Under the pieces are notes generated by a model that saw only the letters and a program-made list of their open reading frames with translations, was not told the origin of the DNA and searched no databases. From Methylobacter sp. KS41 (GTDB lineage Bacteria > Pseudomonadota > Gammaproteobacteria > Methylococcales > Methylomonadaceae), in assembly GCA_002862125.1 (NCBI GenBank), contig PHSP01000003.1, forward strand, positions 1 through 64,000: 64,000 bases of DNA, in the 5' to 3' direction. The translations under genes and the position numbers were made by a program. Positions within the stretch are counted from its first letter, which is position 1. Every line of letters begins with the position of its first letter. This document shows, one piece after another, positions 52,837 to 62,980 of this stretch.

Positions 52837-53724
52837 TTGTCCACGAATTGGCAAGCTATTTCTGAACAGATTAATGCAGTAACCGGACGGCCTTTTAAAG
52901 TTGTGTCCGCGCAAGCGCTTTCTGGGGGCGATATAAATTCCGCCTTTCGTCTTCAAGGTGACGATAGGTCGTATTTTGTTAAACTTAATCGCGCTGCTTT
53001 AGTAACCATGTTTGAGGCGGAGTTTGCCGGACTGCAGGAAATGGCAAAGGCTCAGGCGGTTCGCGTTCCGGCCCCGATTGTTTGCGGTAAAACAGACGGG
53101 CATGCATTTCTGGTGCTGGAGAATATAGAATTTGGCTGCTCAAACAAAGACTCTGACCGTTTATTGGGCCGGCAACTTGCGCTCATGCACCAGCAGCAAC
53201 AGCCGTTTTTTGGCTGGCGCCGGGACAATACGATCGGCAGCACCTTGCAAATTAATAGCCAAAGCAATGACTGGCTGAGTTTCTGGCGTGAACAACGCTT
53301 GGCTTTTCAATTAAAACTGGCTGCAAACAAGGGCTATGGCGGCATGCTTCAAGCCAATGGCGAAAGGCTTTGCAGCGACATGGCGGCGTTGTTTGCCAAT
53401 TACTTGCCGCAGCCCTCGTTATTGCATGGCGATTTATGGGCGGGTAATGCGGCTGTTGATAAGCAGGAATGTCCGGTTATTTTTGATCCCGCCTGTTATT
53501 ATGGCGACAGGGAAGCAGACTTGGCGATGACGGAATTATTTGGAGGTTTTAGCCGGGATTTTTACGCGGCTTATCAGGCTGTTTGGCCGCTGGATCATGG
53601 CTATGGCATTAGAAAAAATTTTTACAATCTGTACCATATTTTGAATCATGTGAATTTATTTGGCGGCGGCTATTTGCGGCAGGCTGAAAGCATGATGGCG
53701 ATGCTTCTGTCAGAAATACGCTGA
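52837..53724 (+). CDS. Fructosamine kinase family protein
   Basis: A 295-residue FN3K-type kinase that phosphorylates ketoamines or related sugars and helps repair glycated proteins or metabolites. It starts with TTG at 52837, preceded by a GAGGGGG site. Kinase features are GGDINSAFRL, YFVKLNR (ATP-site Lys49), the catalytic loop LLHGDLWAGN (H197, D199) and the metal DPACYYGDRE (D217). Length is as expected for bacterial FN3K proteins. It follows the DUF475 gene by 70 bp. Confidence 0.9.
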   Translation: MSTNWQAISEQINAVTGRPFKVVSAQALSGGDINSAFRLQGDDRSYFVKLNRAALVTMFEAEFAGLQEMAKAQAVRVPAPIVCGKTDGHAFLVLENIEFGCSNKDSDRLLGRQLALMHQQQQPFFGWRRDNTIGSTLQINSQSNDWLSFWREQRLAFQLKLAANKGYGGMLQANGERLCSDMAALFANYLPQPSLLHGDLWAGNAAVDKQECPVIFDPACYYGDREADLAMTELFGGFSRDFYAAYQAVWPLDHGYGIRKNFYNLYHILNHVNLFGGGYLRQAESMMAMLLSEIR

Positions 53725-53783
53725 TTTTTGTAAGCGCAATAAAATCTCGATGCGGTTTATTCAGATATTGGGATACCCGCGGG

Positions 53784-54122
53784 CTAGTTCCATTCCAGGA
53801 TTTTCCACATATTGATATTGCTGCCTTTATCAGCCTCATTGCGGAGGACATCCATTCTGCCGTCGCCATTGTTATCAATAAAATAATAAGGGGGGCCAAC
53901 ATCCGGTATTACTTTAATCATATAGAGCTTACCGCCGCTGCGATATTCTTGTATGGTGTTTTTACCTTTACGAATAATGGTAATGTCCGGCTCCAGGGTT
54001 TCTCCGCTTTGCACCGGCAAAGGCGGCTCAGGCGCCTCGGGCAGCGCTTCTAGTCTGGGTGGTTTCTCGTCAACCGCAAATACCGGGAAAGCAAGAAAAC
54101 TCAGCAAAATAAAACGACGCAT
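53784..54122 (-). CDS. DUF2782 family exported protein
   Basis: A 112-residue protein with a signal peptide (FILLSFLAFPVFA) and a Pro/Glu-rich segment. A compact domain follows with ITIIRKGKNTIQEYRSGGKLYMIKV in parts, VGPPYYFIDNNGDG (Asp/Asn-rich loop) and a C-terminal WKILEW, which fits DUF2782. It is presumably periplasmic; no activity is known. It converges with the fructosamine kinase gene and is divergent from dut. Confidence 0.85.
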   Translation of the reverse strand: MRRFILLSFLAFPVFAVDEKPPRLEALPEAPEPPLPVQSGETLEPDITIIRKGKNTIQEYRSGGKLYMIKVIPDVGPPYYFIDNNGDGRMDVLRNEADKGSNINMWKILEWN

Positions 54123-54322
54123 GGTTATAGCTCTTTTATAGTAGATATTTATATTATCTTATTACAGTTTTTATCCGTGCGCTTAACAAAAAAGTCAGCG
54201 GACAGAATTTACTGCTTTCCGATGGCGGCAAGCAAAAATGATTATCCAGAAATTCGCAAGCGCAACAGTGTCCAAGTATAGGACAGGTTATAATAATGGT
54301 TTTATTTAATGGTATTTAGCGG

Positions 54323-55754
<1,432 letters not shown>

Positions 55755-55774
55755 GGCAACTCGCAAAAATAAAC

Positions 55775-55930
55775 TGCCACGGTTCACAGATTAAACGTCT
55801 AATTAATCCGTGAATCCGTAGCAATTATAGAGGGGATTTATTGCTAGTTACCAAATCTCGATAACTTTAACAAAATGGCGCAGGAGTGGCTTTAGCCGCG
55901 AAGAGCGAAGCCAAAGCCACTCGTTGCAGT
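55775..55930. repeat. Hairpin repeats downstream of argB
   Basis: GAGTGGCTTT (55884-55893) pairs perfectly with AAAGCCACTC (55913-55922). An imperfect stem involving CGGTTCACAGATTA and TAATCCGTGAATCCG lies just before it. No T-tract follows, so this looks like a dispersed repeat serving as a transcript boundary between converging argB and yggT. Confidence 0.65.
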
Positions 55931-55944
55931 TGCCGGATTCAGGC

Positions 55945-56520
55945 TTAACTGATTAAACCGGCTAATTCATGCAGTGGCGGCAAAGTGACCATTTTTGCCA
56001 GTTGCAACAATAACAGGGCAACCAGCGGCGATAAATCTATGCCGCCCATGTCAGGAATAACTTTGCGGCAGATATCAAGCAACGGCTCGGTCAAGGTAGC
56101 TAAAATCGAGGCCGCCGCGCTAAAGGTTCCAGGGTTCAACCAGCTGAGTATTGCCCTGGCGAAAACCGCGAATACAAACACATTGATCAGTAAAGAGATC
56201 AACTGGGTAATTGATAAAATAGTCAATGCGCCAATGCTGATCGTGACTCCTTTTAGCAGCAATATTGAGAAATCGGCAAGCATTTGCAAGGCGAGAACGA
56301 GAACCAGCGCCGAGGTATCTATTTTTCCGATGGATGGCACAAACCGGCGCAGAATTTTTAAAGGCGGATGAGTTGCCTTAACCAGAAACTGGGAGATAGG
56401 GTTGTAATACTCCGCCCCGCACCATTGTAGCAAAAAGCGCAGCAATACTGCCAGGATATAGAGTGAAAACAGGGTGTCGATTAAAAAAATAATCGGGTCG
56501 GTCATGTAAGTTGAACCCAT
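55945..56520 (-). CDS. YggT family membrane protein
   Basis: A 191-residue protein with two YggT domains, each a pair of membrane helices with a short re-entrant segment (FSLYILAVLLRFLLQWCGAEYYNPIS and VFAVFARAILSWLNPGTFS, with matching PLLDICRKVIPDMGGIDLSPL). Its role is unclear; family members are linked to osmotic or membrane stress and cell-envelope growth. Its ATG at 56520 shares a base with the proC stop (TGATG); ATG 56505 is an alternative. proC-yggT is a conserved pair. Confidence 0.88.
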   Translation of the reverse strand: MGSTYMTDPIIFLIDTLFSLYILAVLLRFLLQWCGAEYYNPISQFLVKATHPPLKILRRFVPSIGKIDTSALVLVLALQMLADFSILLLKGVTISIGALTILSITQLISLLINVFVFAVFARAILSWLNPGTFSAAASILATLTEPLLDICRKVIPDMGGIDLSPLVALLLLQLAKMVTLPPLHELAGLIS

Positions 56521-57356
56521 CAGCTATTCTCCGTTTGCTTGGACATTTCAATAGAACGATCTCGCGCTCCGTGTAATGCTTTTGAAACCAGCTCAGTAAA
56601 TCCGCCTAGTTCAAAAGTTTCTATGGCTCGTTGCGTTGTCCCTCCTGGTGAAGTGACCCGTTTGCGTAATTCTTCAGGCGACTCGGACGATTCCAGCGCG
56701 ATTTTAGCAGCGCCTAATGCGGTTTGCTGGACCAATAAGCGGGCTGTTTCTTCGCTTAAACCCAACTCTAAAGCGGCTTTTTCCATCGCCTCCATAAGCA
56801 GAAAATAATACGCTGGCCCGCTGCCGGAAACAGCGGTTACGGCGTCCAGCTCGCTTTCATCCTCGACCCAAAGCGCAATGCCGACGGAACGCATAATATT
56901 TTCCGCCAGATTGCGCTGCTCAGCCGTTACCTTTGCATTGGCGTGCAGCGCTGTAGCTCCGGTCAGAACCAGCGCAGGCGTGTTCGGCATGCAGCGGACA
57001 ATGGCGGCATCCGCGCCTAACCAACGGCTGAGGCTTTGTTGGCTAATTCCGGCGGCAATGGAAACGACCAGCGGTTTTTTTTGCTGGATCAAGGCGGCCG
57101 CGCTTTTTGCAACGGAACTCAGTACCTGTGGTTTGACGGCCAGCACAATGACATCAACTGAATTAATGATCACTTCATTGTTCGCTGAAGTATTAACATT
57201 ATGATGTTCCGCCAGAAGTTTCAGCGTATCCGGATTGATATCAGATACCCAAAGATGTTGTGGAGAATGGCCGCTGGCGATCAATCCGCTGATCAAGCTG
57301 GATGCCATATTGCCGCCCCCGATAAAACCAATTTTTTGTATATTCATTTTTGCCAT
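56520..57356 (-). CDS. proC: Pyrroline-5-carboxylate reductase
   Basis: A 278-residue NAD(P)H-dependent enzyme making proline from pyrroline-5-carboxylate. The Rossmann domain starts KIGFIGGGNMASSL and includes VIVLAVKPQ and VSIAAGIS. The dimer domain shows RCMPNTPALV, AVSGSGPAYYFLLMEA and SPGGTTQRAIETFE. ATG 57356 or 57347 (MNIQKIGF) could start it. It is cotranscribed with yggT. Its frequent partner yggS is separated here by 35 kb, next to pilT. Confidence 0.94.
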   Translation of the reverse strand: MAKMNIQKIGFIGGGNMASSLISGLIASGHSPQHLWVSDINPDTLKLLAEHHNVNTSANNEVIINSVDVIVLAVKPQVLSSVAKSAAALIQQKKPLVVSIAAGISQQSLSRWLGADAAIVRCMPNTPALVLTGATALHANAKVTAEQRNLAENIMRSVGIALWVEDESELDAVTAVSGSGPAYYFLLMEAMEKAALELGLSEETARLLVQQTALGAAKIALESSESPEELRKRVTSPGGTTQRAIETFELGGFTELVSKALHGARDRSIEMSKQTENS

Positions 57357-57474
57357 GGGTTGATGATGTTAAAAGTATTTTAACCTATATGAGGGCAGTG
57401 CAATAAATCACAAGACTTTTACTTTAAAATGCGCGGCAACGACAATCCATTTTACTCGTGTTGAACGCTAAACA

Positions 57475-58473
57475 ATGCTTATGATTGAAACGATTTATAT
57501 AGAAGAAGCAATCTTGCAGCATCCGCGTGTTATCGCGATTGTTGCGCGTTTCCCGCAAGCCAGAAAAATTACCTGCGGCAGATATGGCGAAGTTTTCAAT
57601 CCCAAGGCACAAAATTTCCGCTTGCAAAAACAAAAGCCGGCCTTAATCCTGGCGGAAAAATACAAACATTTTGCCATGGCTGCGCCATCGGGTTATGGCA
57701 TCGGGGCAAAAAGAAATTATTATTTTTCACACATGCTCAATTGCCTGTACGATTGCCGGTACTGTTTTTTACAAGGCATGTATCAATCGGCCAATTATGT
57801 ACTGTTTGTTAATTATGAGGATTTTCAGGATGAAATCAGACAATTGTGTTTCGAGACGCCGTCCGAGGCTATTCATTTTTTCTCCGGCTATGATTGCGAT
57901 AGCCTGGCTTTGGAGCCGGTAACCGGATTTGCCCGGGAGTTTTTACCATTTTTTGAGAAAATTCCCAATGCCTGGCTGGAATTAAGGACAAAAAGCACTC
58001 AGGTTAGAAGCCTGTTAAACCGTGAACCCTTTCCCCGGTGCATTGTAGCTTTCAGCCTGAACCCCGTTGAAATAGCCGCTAAAGTCGAGGCTAAAGCGCC
58101 CACAGTGCTGCGCCGGCTCGATGCGCTAAGGAAGCTGCAGGAACATGGCTGGCGGATAGGCCTGCGTTTTGATCCGATTATTTATCAAACCGGCTACCAG
58201 CAACAATACCGGGAATTGTTCGAGCAGGTTTTTTCGATCATTAACACTGATCAGCTGCATTCAGTCAGCCTTGGGACATTCAGGCTACCGGAGAAATACT
58301 TTAAAAAAGTGCAAAAACTTTATCCTGATGAAAAATTGTTTGCCAGCCCGTTGGATAATCAGCACGGGATGATTTCGTACAGACAGGAACTGGAACAGGA
58401 AATGATGCATTACTGCGCTGAACAATTATCGCATTATATTCCTGAAGACAGGTTTTTCCCATGCACGCTATAA
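57475..58473 (+). CDS. Spore-photoproduct-lyase-like radical SAM protein
   Basis: A 332-residue radical SAM protein of the SPL family. The [4Fe-4S] cluster motif is CLYDCRYC (C90, C94, C97), spaced CX3CX2C. The N-terminus and YSH-containing region, plus HFFSGYDCDSLALEP and LELRTKSTQVRSLL, resemble bacterial SPL-type enzymes that repair thymine dimers in spores. In non-sporulating bacteria the substrate is uncertain. It overlaps the following SDR gene by 13 bp. Confidence 0.8.
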   Translation: MLMIETIYIEEAILQHPRVIAIVARFPQARKITCGRYGEVFNPKAQNFRLQKQKPALILAEKYKHFAMAAPSGYGIGAKRNYYFSHMLNCLYDCRYCFLQGMYQSANYVLFVNYEDFQDEIRQLCFETPSEAIHFFSGYDCDSLALEPVTGFAREFLPFFEKIPNAWLELRTKSTQVRSLLNREPFPRCIVAFSLNPVEIAAKVEAKAPTVLRRLDALRKLQEHGWRIGLRFDPIIYQTGYQQQYRELFEQVFSIINTDQLHSVSLGTFRLPEKYFKKVQKLYPDEKLFASPLDNQHGMISYRQELEQEMMHYCAEQLSHYIPEDRFFPCTL

Positions 58474-59171
58474 AGCGGACTGTTCTGGTGACGGGAGCCA
58501 GTTCAGGGATAGGCCGGGCCGTCGCAAGGAACTTATTGCAACAGGGACACGCTGTCATTGGCGTGTCACGCGATAGCGCCAAATTTACCCGGCAGATGGC
58601 TAACTTCAGTTTTGTACAACTGGATTTAAGCCGGTTAAATGACCTGCCCCGCAAGGCTCATCAATTGCTGCAAACCTTCCCAGCCATAGATGCCGTGGTG
58701 TTTTCGGCGGGCTTGGGCCGGTTTGGTTCAGTGGAGGAGTTTTCCTATGCTCAAATAGAAGCATTGATGACGGTAAATTTTACCAGTCAGGTATTTTTGA
58801 CCAAGGCTTTGCTGCCGTCTTTAAAACGCAAGGCCAACAGCGATTTGATTTATATCGGTTCTGAAGCGGCGCTGAAAGGCACCCGCAAAGGCGCGGTTTA
58901 TTGCGCCAGCAAGTTTGCCGTGCGGGGATTTACCCAGGCGTTACGGGAAGAGTGCGGCAAAAGCAATGTGCGAGTTTGTTTGATTAATCCCGGCATGGTG
59001 AAAACGGCATTTTTTGAACAGCTGGCGTTTGAACCCGGCGACCATGAGAGCAACGCAATTTTCCCGGAGGATGTGGCGGCGGCGGTATCGTACGTACTAG
59101 GTTCAAGACCGGATATTGTGATAGATGAAATAAATCTGAGTCCTTTAAACAAGGTTGTAAAGTTTAAATAG
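58461..59171 (+). CDS. Short-chain dehydrogenase/reductase
   Basis: A 236-residue classical SDR. The cofactor motif TGASSGIG occupies residues 11-18 and the catalytic set is S134, Y147 and K151 (YCASK). Other features are FSAGLGRFG (NAG-like motif) and NPGMVKTAFFEQ. An Arg follows the second strand (VSRDS), suggesting NADPH preference. Its substrate is unknown. It is encoded with the SPL-like radical SAM protein, overlapping it by 13 bp, so the two probably belong to one pathway. Confidence 0.9.
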   Translation: MHAIKRTVLVTGASSGIGRAVARNLLQQGHAVIGVSRDSAKFTRQMANFSFVQLDLSRLNDLPRKAHQLLQTFPAIDAVVFSAGLGRFGSVEEFSYAQIEALMTVNFTSQVFLTKALLPSLKRKANSDLIYIGSEAALKGTRKGAVYCASKFAVRGFTQALREECGKSNVRVCLINPGMVKTAFFEQLAFEPGDHESNAIFPEDVAAAVSYVLGSRPDIVIDEINLSPLNKVVKFK

Positions 59172-59297
59172 CGTTCACTGTAGAAGATTATGAAGCCGGA
59201 ACTGATTGAAGGATGGCGATAAATTAATAATGCTTTAGTTCTCCCCGCCCTGGAGTAGAATGCAGATTCTATTGTTAATATACATAGGAACATGAAA

Positions 59298-59684
59298 ATG
59301 AAAAAAATAAATCTGGCAGCGGCGATATTGGGATTGTTCATATTCGGGAGCACTGTTCATGCCGATGTAACCCTGCAATCCAAAGATGAAGTACAAGGCG
59401 CATGGAAACTGCAATACACAAAAAATTCCTTAACCGATAAACAAGCAATTGACCGGGAAGATACCTGGGTTTTTAAAGATGGCAAGGTAAATATCCTGCA
59501 TATACCCCGCGAAGGAACTTATTACGATCAACCGCCAGTGCCCTACGAAGTAGAAGACGGTAAATTAAAAATCGCGATTATAGGCAGCAGCCGGTTTGAC
59601 CTGTTTACAGTCGTGGAAAAAACCGACAAAAATATGACCCTGAAAGGGAAATATGGCGGCTATTATTACTTTACTAAAAAGTAA
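59298..59684 (+). CDS. Small secreted protein, lipocalin-like size
   Basis: A 128- to 130-residue protein with a signal peptide (NLAAAILGLFIFGSTVHA, cleavage near VHA|DV). The mature part has alternating beta-strand patterns (GAWKLQYTKNS, DTWVFKDGKVNILHI, KLKIAIIGSSRFDLFTVVEK and NMTLKGKYGGYYYF), which suggests a small beta-barrel. ATG 59292 or 59298 may be used. I do not recognise a family with certainty. It is probably periplasmic. It follows the SDR gene with a 120 bp gap and appears to be its own unit. Confidence 0.7.
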   Translation: MKKINLAAAILGLFIFGSTVHADVTLQSKDEVQGAWKLQYTKNSLTDKQAIDREDTWVFKDGKVNILHIPREGTYYDQPPVPYEVEDGKLKIAIIGSSRFDLFTVVEKTDKNMTLKGKYGGYYYFTKK

Positions 59685-59698
59685 AAGGCGCTCAGTAG

Positions 59699-60019
59699 GT
59701 GTAATCCCTTCGTGCAAGGTCCTTCGATAAACGCTGTGATTCATGCCGGACCACGAACAATTTTAAGATTACCCTTCAGCAAAGCCGCACAGTCGAAGGA
59801 AGGACTTGAACGTTCTGTTCTATCCGGACTTTGGCCGGTTTGCAACGATAGAACTTATGAAGATTTTATAAACTACTGAAATGCCGCCTTGACCGGCAAC
59901 CTGATGAGGTTTGCCGGTACAGGCTTTTTGTCCATAATGAACCGCTGAAAACTCATTACATGTTATTTTTGCCTGAAAATTAAGAAGACCGCCTTTGGCC
60001 AGCGGCAATCCTCATAATT
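59699..60019. repeat. Repeat-rich gene-free region before the K+ channel gene
   Basis: Two structures are visible. GTAATC near 59700 pairs with GATTAC near 59768, enclosing TTCGTGCAAGGTCC and GGACCACGAA, a REP-like element. ACCGGCAA (59892-59899) pairs with TTGCCGGT (59911-59918) and is followed by a short T-run near 59925, a possible terminator. No coding frame is supported in the 335 bp. Confidence 0.6.
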
Positions 60020-61624
60020 ATGTTAACTCGACTGATTGTCAATTTTGCCTGCTTGTTGAAAGCATCTACTAATTATAGAAACACCAAGCTGTTTTTTTAT
60101 AACTTACTGGAAAATCCTGAGAGCCGCATCAAATCGAACTTTAATGTAGTTATGATTTGTCTGGTTCTGTCCAGTGTTTTTTTGCTTATTTACGAAGTCG
60201 ATACTCAATTTACCGGTATTGAAAGGCTGTTTGAATATTTTTTGGTCACCCTGTTTATCATTGAATACCTGCTGCGAGCCTGGCTTTATAATGATGTTCA
60301 CAAAATTATTCTGGAGAATTACGAAAAGGCCGAGTATTTAAACAGTCCGTTTCGATTAGGCAAGGTTGTCAGGCTGATTTTGGCCAAGAAAATTGAATAT
60401 ATCTTTACCCCTTTGGCAGTGATTGATTTACTGGCAATTTTGCCGAGTTACCGGCCGGTTAAGATGCTGCAGGTATTGCTGATTTTCCGCTTGTTAAAGT
60501 TATTAAGGTATTTTAAAAGTCTTAACCTATTTGCCGAGATACTGAGCAGCAAGCGCTTTGAGCTTTATAACCTGATAACATTTCTGGGTTTTCTGGTATT
60601 TATAGGCAGCACCGGAATATATTTATTTGAACACCCAACCAATTCCGGGGAAGTCGGTAATTTATTCGATGCCGCTTATTGGGCGATAGTTACCGTATCC
60701 TCTGTCGGCTATGGCGATATAGCGCCGAAAACAACGGGCGGCCGTCTGGTTGCCATGGCTTTGATTTTAACCGGTTTGGGCGTTTTATCATTTGTCATTT
60801 CCATTATTGTTTCGGCATTTAATGACAAAATGCAGGATTTGCGGGAAAACCGAACCTATGCGGAACTCAAGCGTTATCCGGGTTTTGTCATCATTTGCGG
60901 GTTCGGCAGGGTCGGCCTGCATATTGCCTCGCAGCTTGAAAAGCACCGGCAACGTTTTGTTGTTATCGACAGCGAGGAAGTTAACGCCTTGAAAGCAAGG
61001 CGGCTTGGATATCTCGTTATTCATGCAGACGCCAGCAAATATGAAGTTTTAATCAATGCCGGCATCAGGAACAGGGCGGCGGCTGTTTTATGCGCGACAG
61101 GTGATGATGTGGTCAATGTTTATATTACCCTGACCAGCCGGCATCTGAATCCGGCCATCCGGATTATTTCCCGTGCGAACAGCCAGGACAATGTAAAAAA
61201 ACTCTATCAAGCCGGGGCTGACAACGTTATTCAGCCTTTTGAAATTGCTGCAATGGTGGTCGCTGAATATATTGGTCAGCCCGTCGCCTTTGAAGCCATC
61301 CTGGGCATTATCCGCGAAGAAAAACAGATCATCATGGAAACGTTGATTGTGCATTCAGGATCTGTCATTGACGGAATAAGCATTTTTAATGTTGACCTCG
61401 AGCAAAGAAAATTAATGCTTGTAGGCGTAATCAGTGCAAATCCCGTGCATCGAAAACATAAGAACAGATATAAGCTGAAAAACGAGCATTTCTATTTTAA
61501 TCCCGATCCCAATTTTGTCCTTCAGGCCGGCGATCTGCTGGTGGTTTTAGGCAGGGTAATCGCAATTGATTATTTCCGGGACCAGATTGAAAAAAGCCGG
61601 ATAGGAAACGGGCTCAAACCATGA
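60020..61624 (+). CDS. Voltage-gated-type potassium channel with RCK/TrkA domain
   Basis: A 534-residue channel. Six membrane helices span about residues 40-265, with an Arg/Lys-containing fourth helix (FRLLKLLRYFKSL) and a pore filter TVSSVGYGD (225-233). The cytoplasmic part starts at about 288 with a TrkA-N/RCK domain (GFGRVG, 294-299) for nucleotide binding and ends in a TrkA-C-like domain (about 425-530). Such channels let K+ through and are gated by nucleotides or ions. The stop overlaps the next TrkA-like gene by 4 bp. Confidence 0.9.
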   Translation: MLTRLIVNFACLLKASTNYRNTKLFFYNLLENPESRIKSNFNVVMICLVLSSVFLLIYEVDTQFTGIERLFEYFLVTLFIIEYLLRAWLYNDVHKIILENYEKAEYLNSPFRLGKVVRLILAKKIEYIFTPLAVIDLLAILPSYRPVKMLQVLLIFRLLKLLRYFKSLNLFAEILSSKRFELYNLITFLGFLVFIGSTGIYLFEHPTNSGEVGNLFDAAYWAIVTVSSVGYGDIAPKTTGGRLVAMALILTGLGVLSFVISIIVSAFNDKMQDLRENRTYAELKRYPGFVIICGFGRVGLHIASQLEKHRQRFVVIDSEEVNALKARRLGYLVIHADASKYEVLINAGIRNRAAAVLCATGDDVVNVYITLTSRHLNPAIRIISRANSQDNVKKLYQAGADNVIQPFEIAAMVVAEYIGQPVAFEAILGIIREEKQIIMETLIVHSGSVIDGISIFNVDLEQRKLMLVGVISANPVHRKHKNRYKLKNEHFYFNPDPNFVLQAGDLLVVLGRVIAIDYFRDQIEKSRIGNGLKP

Positions 61625-62316
61625 AGCGAATCGCCGTATTTGGCTACAGCATCATGTCGTTAGAAGTGATGAGCCGGTTAAACGAGGATCAATACAGCCT
61701 TGTTTTTATCGGACAGGATGAGTCTGAGGCGGCATTGGTTGAAGAGAAAGGCTTTGCAAGCAAAATTATTGATTTCCGCAATGATGATGAACTTAGATCA
61801 ATCGGTATTGGTGCGGATATCGATATTATTTTTTGTTTTTACCCAAAAGATTCCGATAATGTGTTTTTAACATTTTCAGCGCGAGCGATAGATAAAGCGC
61901 TTACTATCGTCGCTATTGTGGACGATCCCGAGTCTGCGGAAATACTGTTAGCGGCCGGCGCTAACAAGATCATAGATCCTTATGAAATTTGCGGCAGAAA
62001 AACCCATGACATGCTGGCCAAGCCTGATATTACAAATATTCTGGATGCCGCTGTGTTTGGGAGGCATGACTTGCATATCGCACAAATAGAAATTCCGGAA
62101 GGATCCTATCTGGAGAATACCCGGTCCTGCGATTTAAAGCTGGGTGAAAAATATAATTTAATTCTCATAGGCGTAGTGGATAGAGAATCAGGCGAGGCCC
62201 TGCATTTTGCCGTCGGCGAAAAGGAATGCACCCTGAATGCAGGCGATGTGCTGGTTGTATTGGGGCCATCCAGGGAAATCAGCTCTTTTAAGGAGGAAGT
62301 CGAGGCTGTTTTGTAA
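61621..62316 (+). CDS. Stand-alone TrkA/RCK domain protein
   Basis: A 231-residue cytoplasmic protein with a TrkA-N-like Rossmann domain (RIAVFGYSIMSLEVMSRL at the N-terminus, then IIFCFYPKDSDNVF) and a TrkA-C domain (about 145-230). The nucleotide loop is GYSIMS rather than the common GxGxxG, so nucleotide binding may be altered. It is translationally coupled to the K+ channel gene upstream (4 bp overlap) and may be a second regulatory ring subunit for it (inference). Confidence 0.85.
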   Translation: MKRIAVFGYSIMSLEVMSRLNEDQYSLVFIGQDESEAALVEEKGFASKIIDFRNDDELRSIGIGADIDIIFCFYPKDSDNVFLTFSARAIDKALTIVAIVDDPESAEILLAAGANKIIDPYEICGRKTHDMLAKPDITNILDAAVFGRHDLHIAQIEIPEGSYLENTRSCDLKLGEKYNLILIGVVDRESGEALHFAVGEKECTLNAGDVLVVLGPSREISSFKEEVEAVL

Positions 62317-62417
62317 ATTGTCACACTCTTTTCAAATTTGGACTGTAGTTTTGCATGCCAGTGTAAAATACAGGTCATTTTTTAGTTGTATTGGATATTT
62401 TAAAGAAGAAGTCAAAT

Positions 62418-62924
62418 ATGTTTAAAGTATTAAGGTTTAATCCGAGAATCTGGTTTTTATTAGGCTTTGCCGCTTGCATAGGCTTGTTGGGCATGGGGGC
62501 TTATTTTCAAATTGCTGACGGTCTGGAACCGTGTCCCTTATGTATTTCCCAGCGTCTCGCATTTTTATTGACGGGCCTGGTTTTCCTGGTCGCGGGGCTG
62601 CATAATCCAGGGCAAGCGGGAATAAAACGTTACGCCGTTTTGGGTGCAGTCACAGCGTTATTGGGCGCGTCCATCTCAACCCGGCATGTTTGGCTACAGC
62701 ATTTGCCTCCCGATGAAGTACCGGAATGCGGGCCCGGACTAGAGTATATGTTTCAAAATTTTCCCTTGTTTGACACCCTTAAATTGATGTTAAACGGTAC
62801 CGGGGATTGCGCCAAAGTAGACTGGACGCTATTGGGCTTTAGCATGCCTGCCTGGACGCTGGTTGCTTTTTTAATGCTGGCGGCATTGAGTTTGCTGCAA
62901 ATGTGGAATTGTGAAAAGAAATAA
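62418..62924 (+). CDS. dsbB: Disulfide bond formation protein B
   Basis: A 168-residue membrane oxidase that reoxidises DsbA with quinone. The start at 62418 (MFKVLRF) is chosen for its ribosome site AAGAAGAAG; nine upstream codons are in frame. Four helices are present. The first periplasmic loop carries C39-P-L-C42 and the second C103 and C130, the four redox cysteines of DsbB. Arg46 follows the first pair, as in quinone-binding DsbB. Its DsbA partner is not in this window. Confidence 0.94.
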   Translation: MFKVLRFNPRIWFLLGFAACIGLLGMGAYFQIADGLEPCPLCISQRLAFLLTGLVFLVAGLHNPGQAGIKRYAVLGAVTALLGASISTRHVWLQHLPPDEVPECGPGLEYMFQNFPLFDTLKLMLNGTGDCAKVDWTLLGFSMPAWTLVAFLMLAALSLLQMWNCEKK

Positions 62925-62980
62925 AAGCACAAGTTTTTTAACCTGAGCCTTTTTGACAGAATTTTAATTGAGATTGGATA

